A DNA stretch of 64,000 bases from Siphonodentalium dalli. Lineage: Eukaryota; Mollusca; Scaphopoda; Gadilida; Siphonodentaliidae. Of this stretch, positions 1 through 12,099 are shown in pieces; within the stretch, counting starts at the first letter, position 1; every line of letters starts with the position of its first letter. Under the pieces are notes generated by a model, which saw only the letters and a program-made list of their open reading frames with translations, was not told the DNA's origin and did no database searches. The translations under genes and the position numbers were made by a program. The stretch spans positions 90,123,980 to 90,187,979 of the forward strand of contig CP136063.1 of the NCBI GenBank assembly GCA_032622095.1, in the 5' to 3' direction.

Positions 1-132
1 GATGAGGCCTTAGCAGAATGAGGTCCCCAGAGGGTGAATTTATTTATGCTAGCCTCTATGTGGGATAGCGTCACTTAATTCACCCTCTGGGAACCTCATT
101 CTGCAAATGACAGCCACACTAAACTCAGGCTT
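1..132. mobile_element. Family A MITE, right part, cut by the window edge
   Basis: It begins inside the element (GATGAGGCCTTAGCAGAATG) and contains the palindrome GAGGTCCCCAGAGGGTGAAT ... ATTCACCCTCTGGGAACCTC. It ends CATTCTGCAAATGACAG ... ACTAAACTCAGGCTT. Confidence 0.8.
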
Positions 133-156
133 GCATCCCTTGATACCTATTTGGCA

Positions 157-400
157 ATTATAACCCTTTCATGACTGGTGCTTCCTGCATTTTTGCGAAA
201 ACCCTGTGCCAATGTATTCTCTTATATATGCAAGTCGCCCATAGGGCGCCTCGCATATATAAGAGAATGCATTGGCCTAACAATATTTACCTTCATCTTG
301 TAAGCCAGTGCATACTCTTATGGGGACTCGCATATATAAGAGAATGCACTGGAACATGGTCTTTAACGCTGCACCAGCGCAGCTCCCGTCATGAAATGGA
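157..400. mobile_element. G-like MITE with two internal hairpins, degenerate
   Basis: AACCCTTTCATGAC near 165 faces GTCATGAAA near 390. Inside are two copies of the CCAATG(C/T)ATTCTCTTATA hairpin (205-287 and 303-353) characteristic of family G. Confidence 0.6.
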
Positions 401-460
401 TAACTATTATAATTGATGGACAGAAGTTAATTCAATTCCTCTTTGCTTCCACTTTACAAA

Positions 461-712
461 TTAACTCTTTTTATTCTAAATACTCATCGACGAGTAGTTA
501 TCCATTAGGAAATGTTGAGATAATAAATCCAACAAACGGCCACCGTTTGTTGAATTTATTATCGGAATATTTCCCACCAAAGGAATACATCTGCACATGT
601 ATTATCTTTTCGTATAGCTGTCATCTGCTCATATATCCTGAGCATCCCTCCACATGAATAATAGACCATTCCGATGTATACTTTTATAACTGAATTGGAG
701 AATCCCATTTTG
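461..712. mobile_element. Family C MITE
   Basis: TTAACTCTTTTTATTCT then ACTCATCGACGAGTAGTTAT, a central inverted repeat (AATAAATCCAACAAACGGCC / CGTTTGTTGAATTTATTAT), and the far end TATAACTGAATTGGAGAATC. The right terminus is decayed. Confidence 0.7.
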
Positions 713-1796
713 TAAAAAAGAAAGGCTTTAAAATAGATATGCAACAATAGATTCAAAAAGTAGGGTGAGAATTTGACCTGATCAGAAAATTTGGCAATTA
801 CTGTACACAGGATAGATGCCAACATCAGGCCATACATTGGTAATCGGATCTAATTAGTTCTGCATAAGCGTAAATGAACACCTTCATGATTTAGCTGATT
901 TCGCAAACAATGGAATGTCTTAAAAGATAGAGAATCATTTACCATTGTTGTGTTCTTCCATGTAATGTCCTGAAATTAATCCGGGATATTTATAATGTGC
1001 TTTATATATGATGAGTTTCTTTGTAGGTTTCTTTCCACAAACCTCTTCCTATATAATGATCTCTAATGGGAGATTTTTTTATTTCCTTACACATTTTTAC
1101 CATCAATCTTTATTGATGCTGTGTTTTTCATTACATCCTCAGTCTTTTCATATTTAAGAAAATAATTTATATGTATTTTTAATTGAGATATATAGGGTGG
1201 TGAACAGTGCGATGTGCAAATGTGCCTGCACCGGCCACATGACTCTCAATGAGATACATTCACAAAGTGCCTCAACCACATAGTCTACAATAAGACATGC
1301 CCACTGAGGTGCATCAAACACACTTGTCATGTATTCTCAATAAAGTACCTCCATAGTCACATCTTGTATTTACATAGCTTTTGGAAGTTTTTTTTATATA
1401 AATGTTATTCTAGATATTAATTGAAAATTTGAAGAAAACTTTGTTGGAACCCTGCCCAATATTTGCACATTAAGAGGACAGACTTATTTTTGGCAATAAA
1501 TGCATTTGTTTCACACCCCATGTGTACGTAAGTTACCTATGTGCTTACTGAGCACGCCCAGCCACTTCCTCTTAAGTTTGCTGACTGTGATGTATAATTG
1601 TGTAATGGTGTAATTACTAGGGAGATTTAGATTTTCAAATTTCTAACTTCACCCATCAGGAATAACAGATTATAATTATCTGTGACTGAGGTGGGAAAAT
1701 ATTATCCAGTAATCAGACAGATATTGTATAAGCCTGTGCAACAGTGATTTCTTTAGTTGTCAATAAGACACGAAGTGAGCCATACTAAAGTCAGCA
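713..1796. other. AT-rich stretch with no recognised feature
   Basis: No open frame with coding character, no inverted repeat and no known element was seen here. Confidence 0.5.
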
Positions 1797-2218
1797 TTAA
1801 TGGTACTCTATCAGACGCTCCTAAATTATTATTTCTTTGGCTTCGGGGGTAAAAAATATTTGATTCGAGTAGAGGAACCCACCCATTAAAGCTCAGAGTG
1901 ATCAGATAATGATTTTTGAAGTTTGTTATTTCTCGAGTTGTGTAATAATATGTGGCCCAGAAACACGTGGTCTAATGGAGGGTCTCGGATATAATTGCGG
2001 ATGAAGATGGATAACTCTAAAATCAAGTGGTTATAAATTTTTTGTGATAATTTAATGATAAATAACAAGTTTTGGGAAATTTGATACCATAGTTGACAGT
2101 GGTTAGCATTATTTTGTTGCAATAAATCGATTCTGATAACTAAAGCGTATTTTGAAGAAATCTTGTTGTTGTATCTTGATGGTACGGGGGACCGTCTGAT
2201 TGGATTGAGTACCATTAA
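1797..2218. mobile_element. Family B MITE (copy 1)
   Basis: Bounded by TTAATGGTACTCTATCAGAC and GATTGGATTGAGTACCATTA plus A. It includes the marker TTCTTTGGCTTCGGGGGTAA and ATGGATAACTCTAAAATCAA. Confidence 0.85.
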
Positions 2219-2491
2219 ATAAGGTCGTTACTCAAGCATAACAAAAACGTAATCAGTGTTACATGCCTATGCAGAGTTTATCAACAGACCATAGTCATAC
2301 CTGTCAACAGGCCATACCTGTGGCCACGATCTCCCGCCACGCCTAGCATTGTCTGGTATTACGGGTAAAGGTAGACGTTTTCAGTCCAAACCTCCCTAAT
2401 ATTGCACTATATACCTGCATTTACTTGAGCCAATTGTTATCTGACAAAATATTTTAGAGATTTTGATATCGACTGATATCTAATGAATGTC

Positions 2492-2735
2492 ACTCATTAT
2501 CACAATACAGTAATGCCCTAAATAATCGACTCCTTAACCACAGCAGAATTATGGGTAACTTTCAGGATTTTGTCAGAAATATGGCTTGATGCCATTCATC
2601 GGAAAGCTCTCGGTGAGAGCTTTCCGATGAATGGCAACAAGCCATATTTCCGACTTAATCCTGAAAAATGACCCATAATTCTTCTGTGGTTAAGGAGTCG
2701 ATTATTTAGGGCATTACTGTATTGTGATAATGAGT
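2492..2735. mobile_element. Family D palindromic MITE with mirrored flanks
   Basis: Near-perfect palindrome: TACAGTAATGCCCTAAATAA at 2507 and its complement ending at 2725. The symmetry continues 15 bp outward into ACTCATTATCACAA / TTGTGATAATGAGT. TA targets and CAGT ends suggest a Tc1/mariner-type MITE. Confidence 0.85.
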
Positions 2736-2749
2736 AATATCTGGCAACC

Positions 2750-3126
2750 AAGCCTGGATATAGTGTGTCTGATATTTGAAGAATGAGGTCCCCAGAGGGT
2801 TAATTTAGTCATGCTATCCCACACAGCAGGCTAGCATAACCAAATTCACCTTCTGGGGACCTCATTCATCTTCTGGGAAGTATCTATAGTCTCAAATTAA
2901 CATTGTTTTAAGTTACTATTTCTATTCTGTTCAATTTCTTTTTCCCCTAATTAGCTGAAGATAAATTACTTATAAATTGAGGTGACTAATTGGTGAACTT
3001 CACAACTTCAACAGGGGAACCCGAATCTGATCCTATGTTGGTGCCTAAGCAGAATGAGGTTCCCAGAGGGTCAATTTGATGCTAGCCTGCTCTCTCTGAA
3101 ATTGTCAGATATACTATATCCAGGCT
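2750..3126. mobile_element. Family A MITE (copy 2)
   Basis: The ends are AAGCCTGGATATAGTGTGTC and ACTATATCCAGGCT. It has an inner palindrome of GAGGTCCCCAGAGGGT near each end; the right one is half deleted. Confidence 0.85.
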
Positions 3127-3767
3127 GATTTGAGAGATATCTAGTGCAAATCAAAAGTTTTATGTATATATTCCTGATTTAACTGACATTCAGTTCTTAC
3201 CTGCATGTGTTGAAAGAAATGTTCATATGTTCACAATCCTTTAGCTGAAGTACTGCCATGTCATGCCTGTGTTCATTTTCACATGAAATTACAATTTTAA
3301 TCAGTTTTAATGCTGATTTTTACATCGTACAGATGTGTTAAATTTGAGAGTTGTTTAAGAATCGCAAGTATAACTGGTGAGTGCAAATAGAACTACCTAA
3401 AAGTTATAACTAAAAAACAGGCCACATTATACTGTGGCATAAATGTTAATTCAGATAATGCAATATACCTTTTCTGGAAGGTGCGCATTACTCATTATCC
3501 AATTCTATAATTGCAATGAATATAAATATCGCAATATTTGTTTAGGACCCGAACAACATTGTCGAAGTTGTATTTTTGATGACTTCAACAGACTTCAATG
3601 ATTCTTTCTGGGACATATAATGCTCACAGATAGGTAGTTTAGGTATTTATCCACCTATTTCGATACTGGGAAAAATAAAAAAAACAATTATTATAAGGTG
3701 TACATTTTGGAGCGCAAACAGCCATGTGGCTTTAAAACAGTGAGTTTTTTTTTTAATTCCGTGTAAA

Positions 3768-3899
3768 GAAATGCCCTTAATAATCGACTCCTTAACCACA
3801 GCAGATTTATGGGTAACTTTTCAGCATTTAGTAAATGCTGAAAAGTTACCAATAATTCTGCTGTGGTTAAGGAGTCAATTATTTTGGGCATTACTGTAT
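3768..3899. mobile_element. Family D MITE, short form
   Basis: A 130-bp hairpin: AATAATCGACTCCTTAACCA ... GGGTAACTTTTCAGCATTTA against its complement, ending GGGCATTACTGTA. Confidence 0.85.
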
Positions 3900-6480
3900 C
3901 TGTGAGTCTGTGGAGATTGTGTTGAGAGTTTATATTTTTAATACCTGGCTGTTGTCATACTATCCATATTGCATTCTTATTAATGGTGTCACTCTCTTAA
4001 CCTTCAATTAGGTTCAAGGGACATTTCTCACTAGAACAAGTGGGAACAAGCTTACACATGCTTTCAGAATGTAGTGAACAGTACACAGCTTCTACTGAAA
4101 AGTTGGAATGTGTACAAAGAATTCCGTTTGTTTCCTCTCCTAGTAAATTTACATTCTCCATTACAACTGTTAGCTACTTGATTCCCATAAATTTTTAGAT
4201 TGTTTACCATCAAATTACTTTATTAGATGAATTTAAATAAAAAATATCAGATAAATACTATCATCTGATGATGTTCTCTTCTCTATTTTTGTACACAAGG
4301 AATTTTCAACCTGTGGAAGTAAATTTTCACCTCAGGTTATGGCCTCGGTTAATATCAACTTCCTTAGGTTGACATTCTTAAAGCAATGTGATAATTGTAT
4401 AATAATCACTTATGTATCAGGTTGACAATAGATAATTCATGTATATGAATCCAGAGGAATGCAAAATGAGACTTCACTTTAAATGGGAGATCCAACGCTA
4501 TGTACCATTTTCCCATGGTCTGTAGAAGCTGGATGCTCCTCTCGGCATTCTGAAGACCTGTGTACCTTTTACCATACTACTAGTGGAAACTACTCTTTCA
4601 TCTTTACTTTGTCAGTTATCTTTAGTTTTATATACAGAATGTATGCTATCTACTCAATACTTTCCGTCTCAATTCTAAATTTGTTGTTGTACTTGATCAT
4701 TCCATGTACAAACATATAGGTGAATTACCTATGATCCTTATTTGATTGTGAATTTAAGAATTGATTAATCTGATGTTCTGTTATGATAGATTTTAATTTT
4801 CTCAAAATTATACCTTTCAATTGTAGCCTCAAACCTGTTTGAATATTTTTTTTGAATTCCCTTAATATCAACATATCCTAATTATTTTATCATAACCTTT
4901 ATATTATCATAATTATGTACATCAGTTTTAATATAATATATTTGTGTATCTAAACACCTGATATTAACGGAAATTATCCATGATGTAAGTAAGTAAAATT
5001 ATTTTCCCAAATTTATTACACTATCCTATAATGCTGTAAACCTAGTTTGCTCTCTACAGTGTCCAGTAAATTGTGACTTTATGAAATGACTACTTCCCCC
5101 AAGACAGTAATTCTTCATGTTATGCTGGTAACAATGTAGTTTGCTAATACATGTATTACCAAAGGACAAAACCCAATCTTCAAAGCTGCATGTACAACTG
5201 ACAGTTGTCTTTGAAATAACAGACAACATTGCAAAAAATAATATGTAAAATCTACATTTTTTATAATGTTGTTTAAATTACATTCAAATCGACTAGTAAT
5301 TAATTATATTTTTTCCATCATGTTGTTCGAAATGGTATAGTTGAAGGTTTTGACATTAATATTTATATTTGACAGTTGTCAACCACAAAACTACCTGGAT
5401 ACTCTATATGTGTCTTCTGCCAGCTACAGTATTGTTTACTTGGCAGCTGCAATAGCTTGAAGGGAGGCTATACTCAAATTCAGCCAAATTCATGCGACAC
5501 CTACTGTATCAATCAGAAGATATGCAACAGCAAATTTATTTGAATCAGAAATAAGAGCAAAATGCACTTGCATACACAAAGATGTACATTGTATGTAAAG
5601 CAAGGTAAATCCAATTATTGAAGAAAAAAACTTTGTTTATTCAGAAACAGACGGAGCTTGTCTGTCATGTGTGGTGATGCTTTTAATTTATATTTTCCAT
5701 CGTAAAAATAAATTATCAAAATCACAACAGACAGCATGTTTATCCTCAGTTTTAATTAAAATATACTCTGGAACAAGCTACATGTTACAGAGTCTAATTG
5801 TAATTAGAACTGGTTTGCCGTCTAAGTTCTGGTTTCATGGTCTAGGCGAACGTCGTTAACATTGTGTGAAGTCGACGTTGTCCAATTCCTGAATCATTTG
5901 AAAAAGATGACATGGCCTAAGATGACGGAACGGAATTCTTTCAGGAACAGCCATGTAATATACTCATTTTTCTGAAAGCAATTGTATTTTGCTTTCATTC
6001 GCAATTAAATTTGTTCATTTGTTACATATTTTCCATTGAAGATATGGTCAACCATATGGCTATATTTAGGTACAGTCTCTCTTTAAAGTGACTTGGTCAA
6101 CTTGCTTCTTTGAGGTCTACAACTATAAGTTTGATTGTATGTGAAAACTTATCAGCTTTGGGCATTTAAGACATTCAGGGCAGTCCTTAATGAACCATAT
6201 TTAGATTATTTATCAGAAGTTATACGTAAATTTTAAATAACTGACATAATTTGTATGCCTTTTGAGTGTTTCAAATCATTTTAATGAACCTAGCCTAACA
6301 ACAGAAATTGAGTTGACTTAGTCACATGATACCTTTTATGTAACTACTATATTTAATCTGTGCCTTTATTTATATTATGTTTCCTATTGATACTCCCAAG
6401 TGAGTGACACCAATAAAAGCAATTATAAAAATCGAAATATATCTATTCATTATCACCCCAATAAATATAACACAGAGCTA
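3900..6480. other. AT-rich intergenic stretch without recognised genes
   Basis: Only short frames without coding character are present (for example 4483-4719 and 5671-5859). No clear inverted-repeat element was seen. Confidence 0.45.
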
Positions 6481-6693
6481 CAGTAATGCCCTAAATAATC
6501 GACTCCTTAATCGCAGCAGAATTATGGGAGATTTTTCAGGATTTAGTCGGAAATATGGCTTTTTGCCATTCATCGGAAAGCTCTCACTGAGAGCTTTCTG
6601 ATGAATGGCAACAAGTCATATTTCTGACTAAATGCTGAAAAATCTCCCATAATTCGGATGTGGTTAAGGAGTCGATTATTTAGGGCATTACTG
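6481..6693. mobile_element. Family D MITE
   Basis: A full 213-bp palindrome CAGTAATGCCCTAAATAATC ... GATTATTTAGGGCATTACTG, with the centre CGGAAAGCTCTCACTGAGAG CTTTC. Confidence 0.9.
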
Positions 6694-7198
6694 CAACTTA
6701 AAGGGACCCATGGCACTCGCAGTGGATAAATATGCAAGAAAATATAGAAGTCTGTAAAAACATCACCACCAAGAAGAACATTTATAAATAGATAAACATT
6801 CTTACATTCATTATTGATAGTTCTCCAATAACTAAATTTTGTGAGTTAAAACAATTGTTATGTAAACAAAACTGCATGTTACAATGATTTGTCAACAAAC
6901 TTCGCTAATCATGTAGATTTTCCAAATATTTTTCAATTCTTTTACCTTTTCCAATGTTTACCATCAAGTTTTGATTACTTTGGTATCTTATTGGACTAAT
7001 TGAAATTTTGTGGGTAATTCCAAAGTTTACTTAACAATGGTTTTGGCATGCAAAATCTCGTTACTGGAGAGTTATTAATAATTAAAATAAGTGCAAATTC
7101 AATCTATTTTTCATGTACTTGTTGATGATATAATGATAGTTGTTTTATAGACCCTTTATCTTATTTTGGACGAAACCACTTCGAAAACCTTAGTCCCT

Positions 7199-7883
7199 TT
7201 AACCCTTTCTATACTATTAGTACTCATTGATGAGTAGTTCCTTTAGGAAATGTTGAGATAATAAGTTCAACAAACGACCATATAGGACCATATTATCTTT
7301 TCGTCTGTCTGCCATCCGCTCAATTTTCCTGAACACCCCACCAGATGAATAATATGCCATTCCACTGTTAAAGGTACTCAATCTGATCAGAGGGTCTTAT
7401 ATTACTATTTCTTTGGCTTTGGGGGTAAACAATATTTGATTCGAGTCGAGGAACCCACCCATCAAAGCTCAGACTGATTGGATATCGATTTTTGAAATCT
7501 ATTAATTTTCGGTAGCCCACTAGTTGGCAGAACACGTGATCAAAACGGACAAATTGCGGGTGTAAGATGGATAACTCTAAAATCAAGTGGTTATTATTGT
7601 TAATAGTAAGCACTTTATTTTAGAGTTATCCATCTTACACACGCAATTTGTCTGTTTTGATCACGTGTTCTGCCAACTTGTGGGCTACATATCCGAAAAT
7701 TAATATATTTCAAAAATCGATATCTAATCACTCTGAGCTTTGATGGGTGGGTTCCTCGACTCGAATCAAATATTTTTTACCCACAAAGCCAAAGAAAATA
7801 GTAATATAGGACCCTCTGATCGGATTGAGTACCTTTAACTTTTATAACTGGTGAGAGAATCCATTTAGTATTGAAAGGGTTAA
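7199..7883. mobile_element. Family C MITE split by a B element
   Basis: The left part is TTAACCCTTTCTATACTATT and the right part ends TTTAGTATTGAAAGGGTTAA. The two halves are separated by the B copy at 7368-7838. Confidence 0.88.
7368..7838. mobile_element. Family B MITE (copy 2), long-palindrome form
   Basis: TTAAAGGTACTCAATCTGAT ... ATCGGATTGAGTACCTTTAA. The arms are about 235 bp, almost the entire element, meeting near 7600. TTAA on both sides. Nested in family C. Confidence 0.9.
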
Positions 7884-7924
7884 TCACTTCACTTCTGTAA
7901 AGCGATGAGTTCATCTTTTCTTCA

Positions 7925-8210
7925 AGTCCAAGCCTTGAAATAGTGTGTCTGTCATTTGCAGAAGGAGGTCCCCAGAGGGTGAATTTAGTGACTGTATCCC
8001 ATACAACAGACTAGCATCACCAAATTCACCCTCTGAGGGCCCTCATTCTGCTGAGGCTTGAACTGCTATGGGAGACCTATGATCAGATTGAAGTTCCCCT
8101 GTTGAAGTTGGTGATGTTCACCAGCCCATTAGTCGCCTCTATTTTATCTTCTTCAATATTATGGGATATAGAAACTGAACAGAAGGGAAAAAGTAACTAG
8201 AAACTATGTT
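7925..8210. mobile_element. Family A MITE (copy 3), right end lost
   Basis: CAAGCCTTGAAATAGTGTGT, the inner palindrome GAGGTCCCCAGAGGGTGAAT ... ATTCACCCTCTGAGGGCCCT, and the central ACTGAACAGAAGGGAAAAAG. The second palindrome is absent. Confidence 0.75.
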
Positions 8211-8287
8211 GTGGCTGTATACTGGAATCAGCTTGTATGTCCGTCTGTCCATCCTTCTGTGGACACAATTTTGTCTCAGCTTTTATT

Positions 8288-8880
8288 AGCTCACCTGAGA
8301 CAAATTCTCTGGAGCTATAGTCATCATTCCGTACATCCGTCAACACTTTTTTCAATGTTCCCTTGGTGACTCACATTCAGATTTGTTCAAATGAGGTCAC
8401 CCGGTCAAATAGTTGCGAAGCCAGGACCATAACTCTTTCCCGCTATAGTAATTCTTAAAACAACTTCTTCTCCAGAATTATAAGACCGAATGGGTTAATA
8501 TTTGATGTGGATGTCCTGTAGTTGACTCACATTCAGATTTGTTCAAAAGAGGTGACCAGGTCAAATTGTTGCAAATCCAGGGCCATAACTCTCCCTCCAT
8601 AATAGTTCTTAAAATAACTTCTTCTCCAGAACCATAAGACCGAACAGGTTTTATTTGGCGTGTATGTTTCCTAGGTGACTCACATTTGGATGTGTTTAAA
8701 TAATGTCACCCAGTGAAATAGTTGTGAAGGAAGGAGCATAACTCTTTCCTGCCATAGTAATTCTTAAAACGACTTTTTCTCCAGAACCATAATTCCAAAT
8801 GGGTTCATATTTGATGTGGATATTCCCTTGGTAACTCACATTCACATGTGTTCAAATGAGGTCACCCGCTAAAAAAAAAA
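8288..8880. repeat. TAGCTCACCTGAG repeat with a 155-bp tandem array
   Basis: A head TAGCTCACCTGAGACAAATT CTCTGGAGCTATAG is followed by units beginning GACTCACATTCAGAT at 8368, 8524, 8677 and 8833 (period 153-156), each with CCATAACTCT and CTTCTTCTCCAGAA. This is a type of dispersed repeat I associate with molluscan genomes. Confidence 0.75.
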
Positions 8881-9071
8881 ATTCAATTCAATTTGTTTCT
8901 TTAAATTAATTTGGTGTGAAGAGTCTTTGGGTGACTGTGTTACATATATGTTAAAATGGAGACGACCTAAAAATGGGCTGAGTTAAGGGTTTTAACAAAT
9001 TGAAATCACTGAGCCCCATTAAAACTTTCCCTTTCCTTCAAACACCCCCCCGTTTTCGACTTAGAAAATTT

Positions 9072-9274
9072 TATACAGGGGTGTCCGCAATTTGGTCAGA
9101 GAAAGTCTTCTCGTCGACAGTTTACTGGGCCACTTAAAATTATCAGTGGTGAAAAATAATAGATTTCAAACATCGATATCTGATCATTCTGGATCGACTC
9201 GAATCAAATATTTTTACCCCCGAAGCCAAGGAAATAGTAATTTGCTAGCGTTAATTCGGATTATGCATCTTTAA
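9072..9274. mobile_element. Family B MITE (copy 3), right half only
   Basis: It runs from TCCGCAATTTGGTCAGAG to AATTCGGATTATGCATCTTT AA, the TTAAAGATGCAT end of the family. The left half is missing. Confidence 0.75.
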
Positions 9275-9948
9275 AACACAGATCGGACAATACAAATGTG
9301 AACAGTATGTATGCATTTAAATCAGTTCTAAATCAAGCAGGTGAATATAACATTTCACTTGAATTGTTTATATGCCGCACTTCATGTTGCAATGTGTGTG
9401 CATCAAGGCTCAAAGAAAAGCATTACTAACATCCGCTGACTAGCTCCATGTTATATCCATAAATACAACCAAAAAAGTCAAAACACTGTGAAAGGTCGAG
9501 TCTCTGCATAAAGCCAATTCTCCAGGCAGGCCAGAAGAAACACACATCCTCAAAATAATAGGTTATTACACTTTATTTTCCAGGGTTTTTTGCTACTTTA
9601 GTGAAGAATAAACAATGTGATCTTTGTCTCGCTCAAAGAACTATTTCTCTGTTTATAACTCATGTAATTTCGCACCTCATAAGAAATGCCACTGGTTCAT
9701 TTAAGTTGAAGGGGAAAGCGCAGATAATCATGGTGCAGTGAGTGAATGTTATGACGGCAATAAAAGGGAACACATACCATCTCTTACCATTATAGACCCC
9801 TAATAGTTTACTATATACTCTACCCCCTTGCTAAAATAAAATAAGCACGCGATTGTGTCTGTTCACTATCTTTTCTATTCCTAGTATATGTGTTGAGAAC
9901 GTGAGCCCATACACATATATATGTGTGGCTAAAGTTTCTGCCGATAAG
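9275..9948. other. No recognised feature
   Basis: No coding frame or inverted repeat was identified between the B fragment and the J element. Confidence 0.4.
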
Positions 9949-10311
9949 TTAAAGTGATGTGAAACACTCCGGTTGGGTAGTCAAATAGAAATGGAGCCTA
10001 TAATCTTGCTCAGTGTAGTTATTTTTATGAATATTAATCCAAATTTACAACACACATCGTCAGTCTTTTATATTTATTAAATGCAATGAGTATCGATGGC
10101 GAAATCATTTGCGTTAGTTTATCGCCGATTGTTGCGTCCCGAATCGAGATATAAATATCTACAATTGAGCGTAGTTCAGATGGTGTTTTCTATGATTTCT
10201 TTGAAATTTTGAGCGATGTTAGTAGAATGCTACATTCCCACAGTCGGCAAAGTGCCTGGGTACTAATTTATCAGTTTCACTCACCCGAACAATTCCACAA
10301 TATGTCTTTAA
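9949..10311. mobile_element. Family J element (copy 1)
   Basis: TTAAAGTGATGTGAAACACT ... CCACAATATGTCTTTAA. It shares CGATGGCGAAATC, GTTAGTTTATCGCCGAT and GCGTAGTTCAGA with the copies at 42930 and 59217. The TTAA-bounded termini differ from each other. Confidence 0.8.
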
Positions 10312-10640
10312 GTCTGGATCAATATGTGTTTTAGAGGCATTGTTTTGTGAAGATACGAGGGGTGTTGTGCATTTCATGCAGGAAACCGATTATTGTTTCG
10401 TTTAAAGGGTCCCAACTCTGGAAATTAAGGGTGGCCCGTATTTCGACTTTGAGTTTCATGTTGACATGAAGAAGTATGAGAATGGTATCTTCATTAAGAC
10501 TCATGTCATCGGTCCGAAACCAATTGTTAGCTTTAGACAGACCGACTGACAGAACGCGGATGAATACCAATACCACCATACGACTGAAGTAATATGCCAA
10601 TGGAATTAAACAATACCAATAAATAGAAATGGAAACTTAC

Positions 10641-10799
10641 CTTCAAATGTGTCACAAAATTGGAGGTAACTTTTTTGGAACCGGAGATTGTAGTTGGGCA
10701 AAGTTTGCACTTCGCTTTCATAAGACACGATGTGTCTTTCTGCAATTCAAAATGCAGCTTAATGCTGTCAGATTTTTTTTGTAGACATGTTGATAGCAT
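10641..10799 (-). CDS. BED zinc-finger exon of a hAT transposon
   Basis: On the minus strand, ATG at 10799 opens a 53-codon exon that ends at a GTAAGT donor (10640). It contains KCKLCPTTISGSKKVTSNFV and then THLK, the first two Cys and the S..L/F..HL core of a BED zinc finger; the final His would come from the next exon. BED fingers lie at the N-terminus of hAT transposases and of domesticated ZBED proteins. About 520 nt upstream (11326-11311, read on -) is CAGGGATGGGG, a typical hAT terminus, so this is probably the first exon of a hAT element. No downstream transposase exon was found before the J element at 10311, so the element is probably truncated. Confidence 0.5.
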
Positions 10800-11153
10800 T
10801 AGTAATGGTTGGTGTGAATTTCTACCATAGCATATATAACATATCAGATTGAGATAATGAAAAATTATGATAAGACTGATCTATTATAATGATCTATTGT
10901 CAATTATTTGAAGTTGGTTTCTCATTGTATTTATCAAAACAAGCCTTCTACCTCAATGCTTAAGCAAACAAAGAGGAGGTGTTAACAGACTTCACCATTG
11001 AGACACAGTGGATTAAAACTCAGTGTTGGGAGAACATAGTGATAGCCAGTCACCAGTCTTATACTTTGAAATTTGAAAAAGAACATTTGAAGAAACCATT
11101 GGATGAATCATGAAAGAGTACTTTGAGAAGAAACAAGTACCTGTGATTTTGAA

Positions 11154-11326
11154 GTAATTGAAATTAGACCCTAATTACAATTACAATTACATCCTAACCA
11201 ATTACAATTGCAATTACATGTAATTGAGAATAAACTCAATTACCAATTACATGCAATTACTTGAAAAAATGTAATTAATTACAGTCAATTACAATTACAA
11301 ATTACAATTACCCCATCCCTGATGAA
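11154..11326 (-). mobile_element. hAT-like terminus with AATTAC-rich subterminal repeats
   Basis: Read on the minus strand, the element starts CAGGGATGGGGTAATTG and continues with many copies of TAATTGTAATTG-type hexamers (about 150 bp). CAGGGATG termini with subterminal short repeats are characteristic of hAT transposons. The BED exon lies downstream on the same strand. The other terminus was not found. Confidence 0.5.
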
Positions 11327-11747
11327 CGTATGGGTAGACATACTGCCAGTCCTATAATATATAGTTGTTATGAAAACTCGCTGGCATTTATTCTTGGTGT
11401 TACCCGCATGTAAGCCAGAACAGATTGATACACATGCACAAAATCCTTGATATTAACAGACATATTGTATATTTGTCCGACGTAAAATTATTTCATAATG
11501 GTCTGTAATGTTACAGGGATTGTTAGAGACCGTATAGAGCCTACGACTACGACTTCTGTTCCGTTTCTGGTGTTGTTATTCTTCTAAATTGTTACCATGG
11601 ATTGTCTTAGAATTGGACCTCTTGAAGTCTGAACCACTAGGGAACTGAGCCAAAGTTGTGTTGTCATGAAGGCCGGTACATAATATTGAGACATCTCAAA
11701 CAGAAAACGCAAGTCATACTCCTAGGACATCACTTCTAGTAATCATT

Positions 11748-12099
11748 TTACTCATAATACAACAGATACACAAGAGCAGATGCAAACAGATCTTTGTTCT
11801 TAAATAAATACTCCGCGAAGTTATCAAACTGGTCGTTCCACACACACCTGCTGACCATATTGGCAGTAGTTGGTTTTGTCGGCCCCATGGACATGGAAAC
11901 CACGATCTTGTAGCGACTTTTATACATCGCCTTTAACCGAGTCTTTATCTTGTCACTGAGCATTTGGCATAAGAGGTTACATTCGACTTCGTCGTAGTGT
12001 TTTCCCTTCAGCTCTTCTTCCATCATTTCTTTGAGGAATTCTTTAACCTTGTAACTGAGAAGTTGATCATCTGGTTCTATTTTGTACGTATTCTCTTGC
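11748..12099 (-). CDS. DYNLT-like gene, second exon (Tctex1 domain)
   Basis: The acceptor is CTTTGTCCTAG, ending at 12100, placed exactly where the family homology (QENTY) begins. The stop TAA is at 11750-11748. The exon encodes the entire Tctex1 domain. The alternative start ATG at 12131 in the same frame would give a 127-aa protein with nine or so non-homologous N-terminal residues. Confidence 0.9.
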
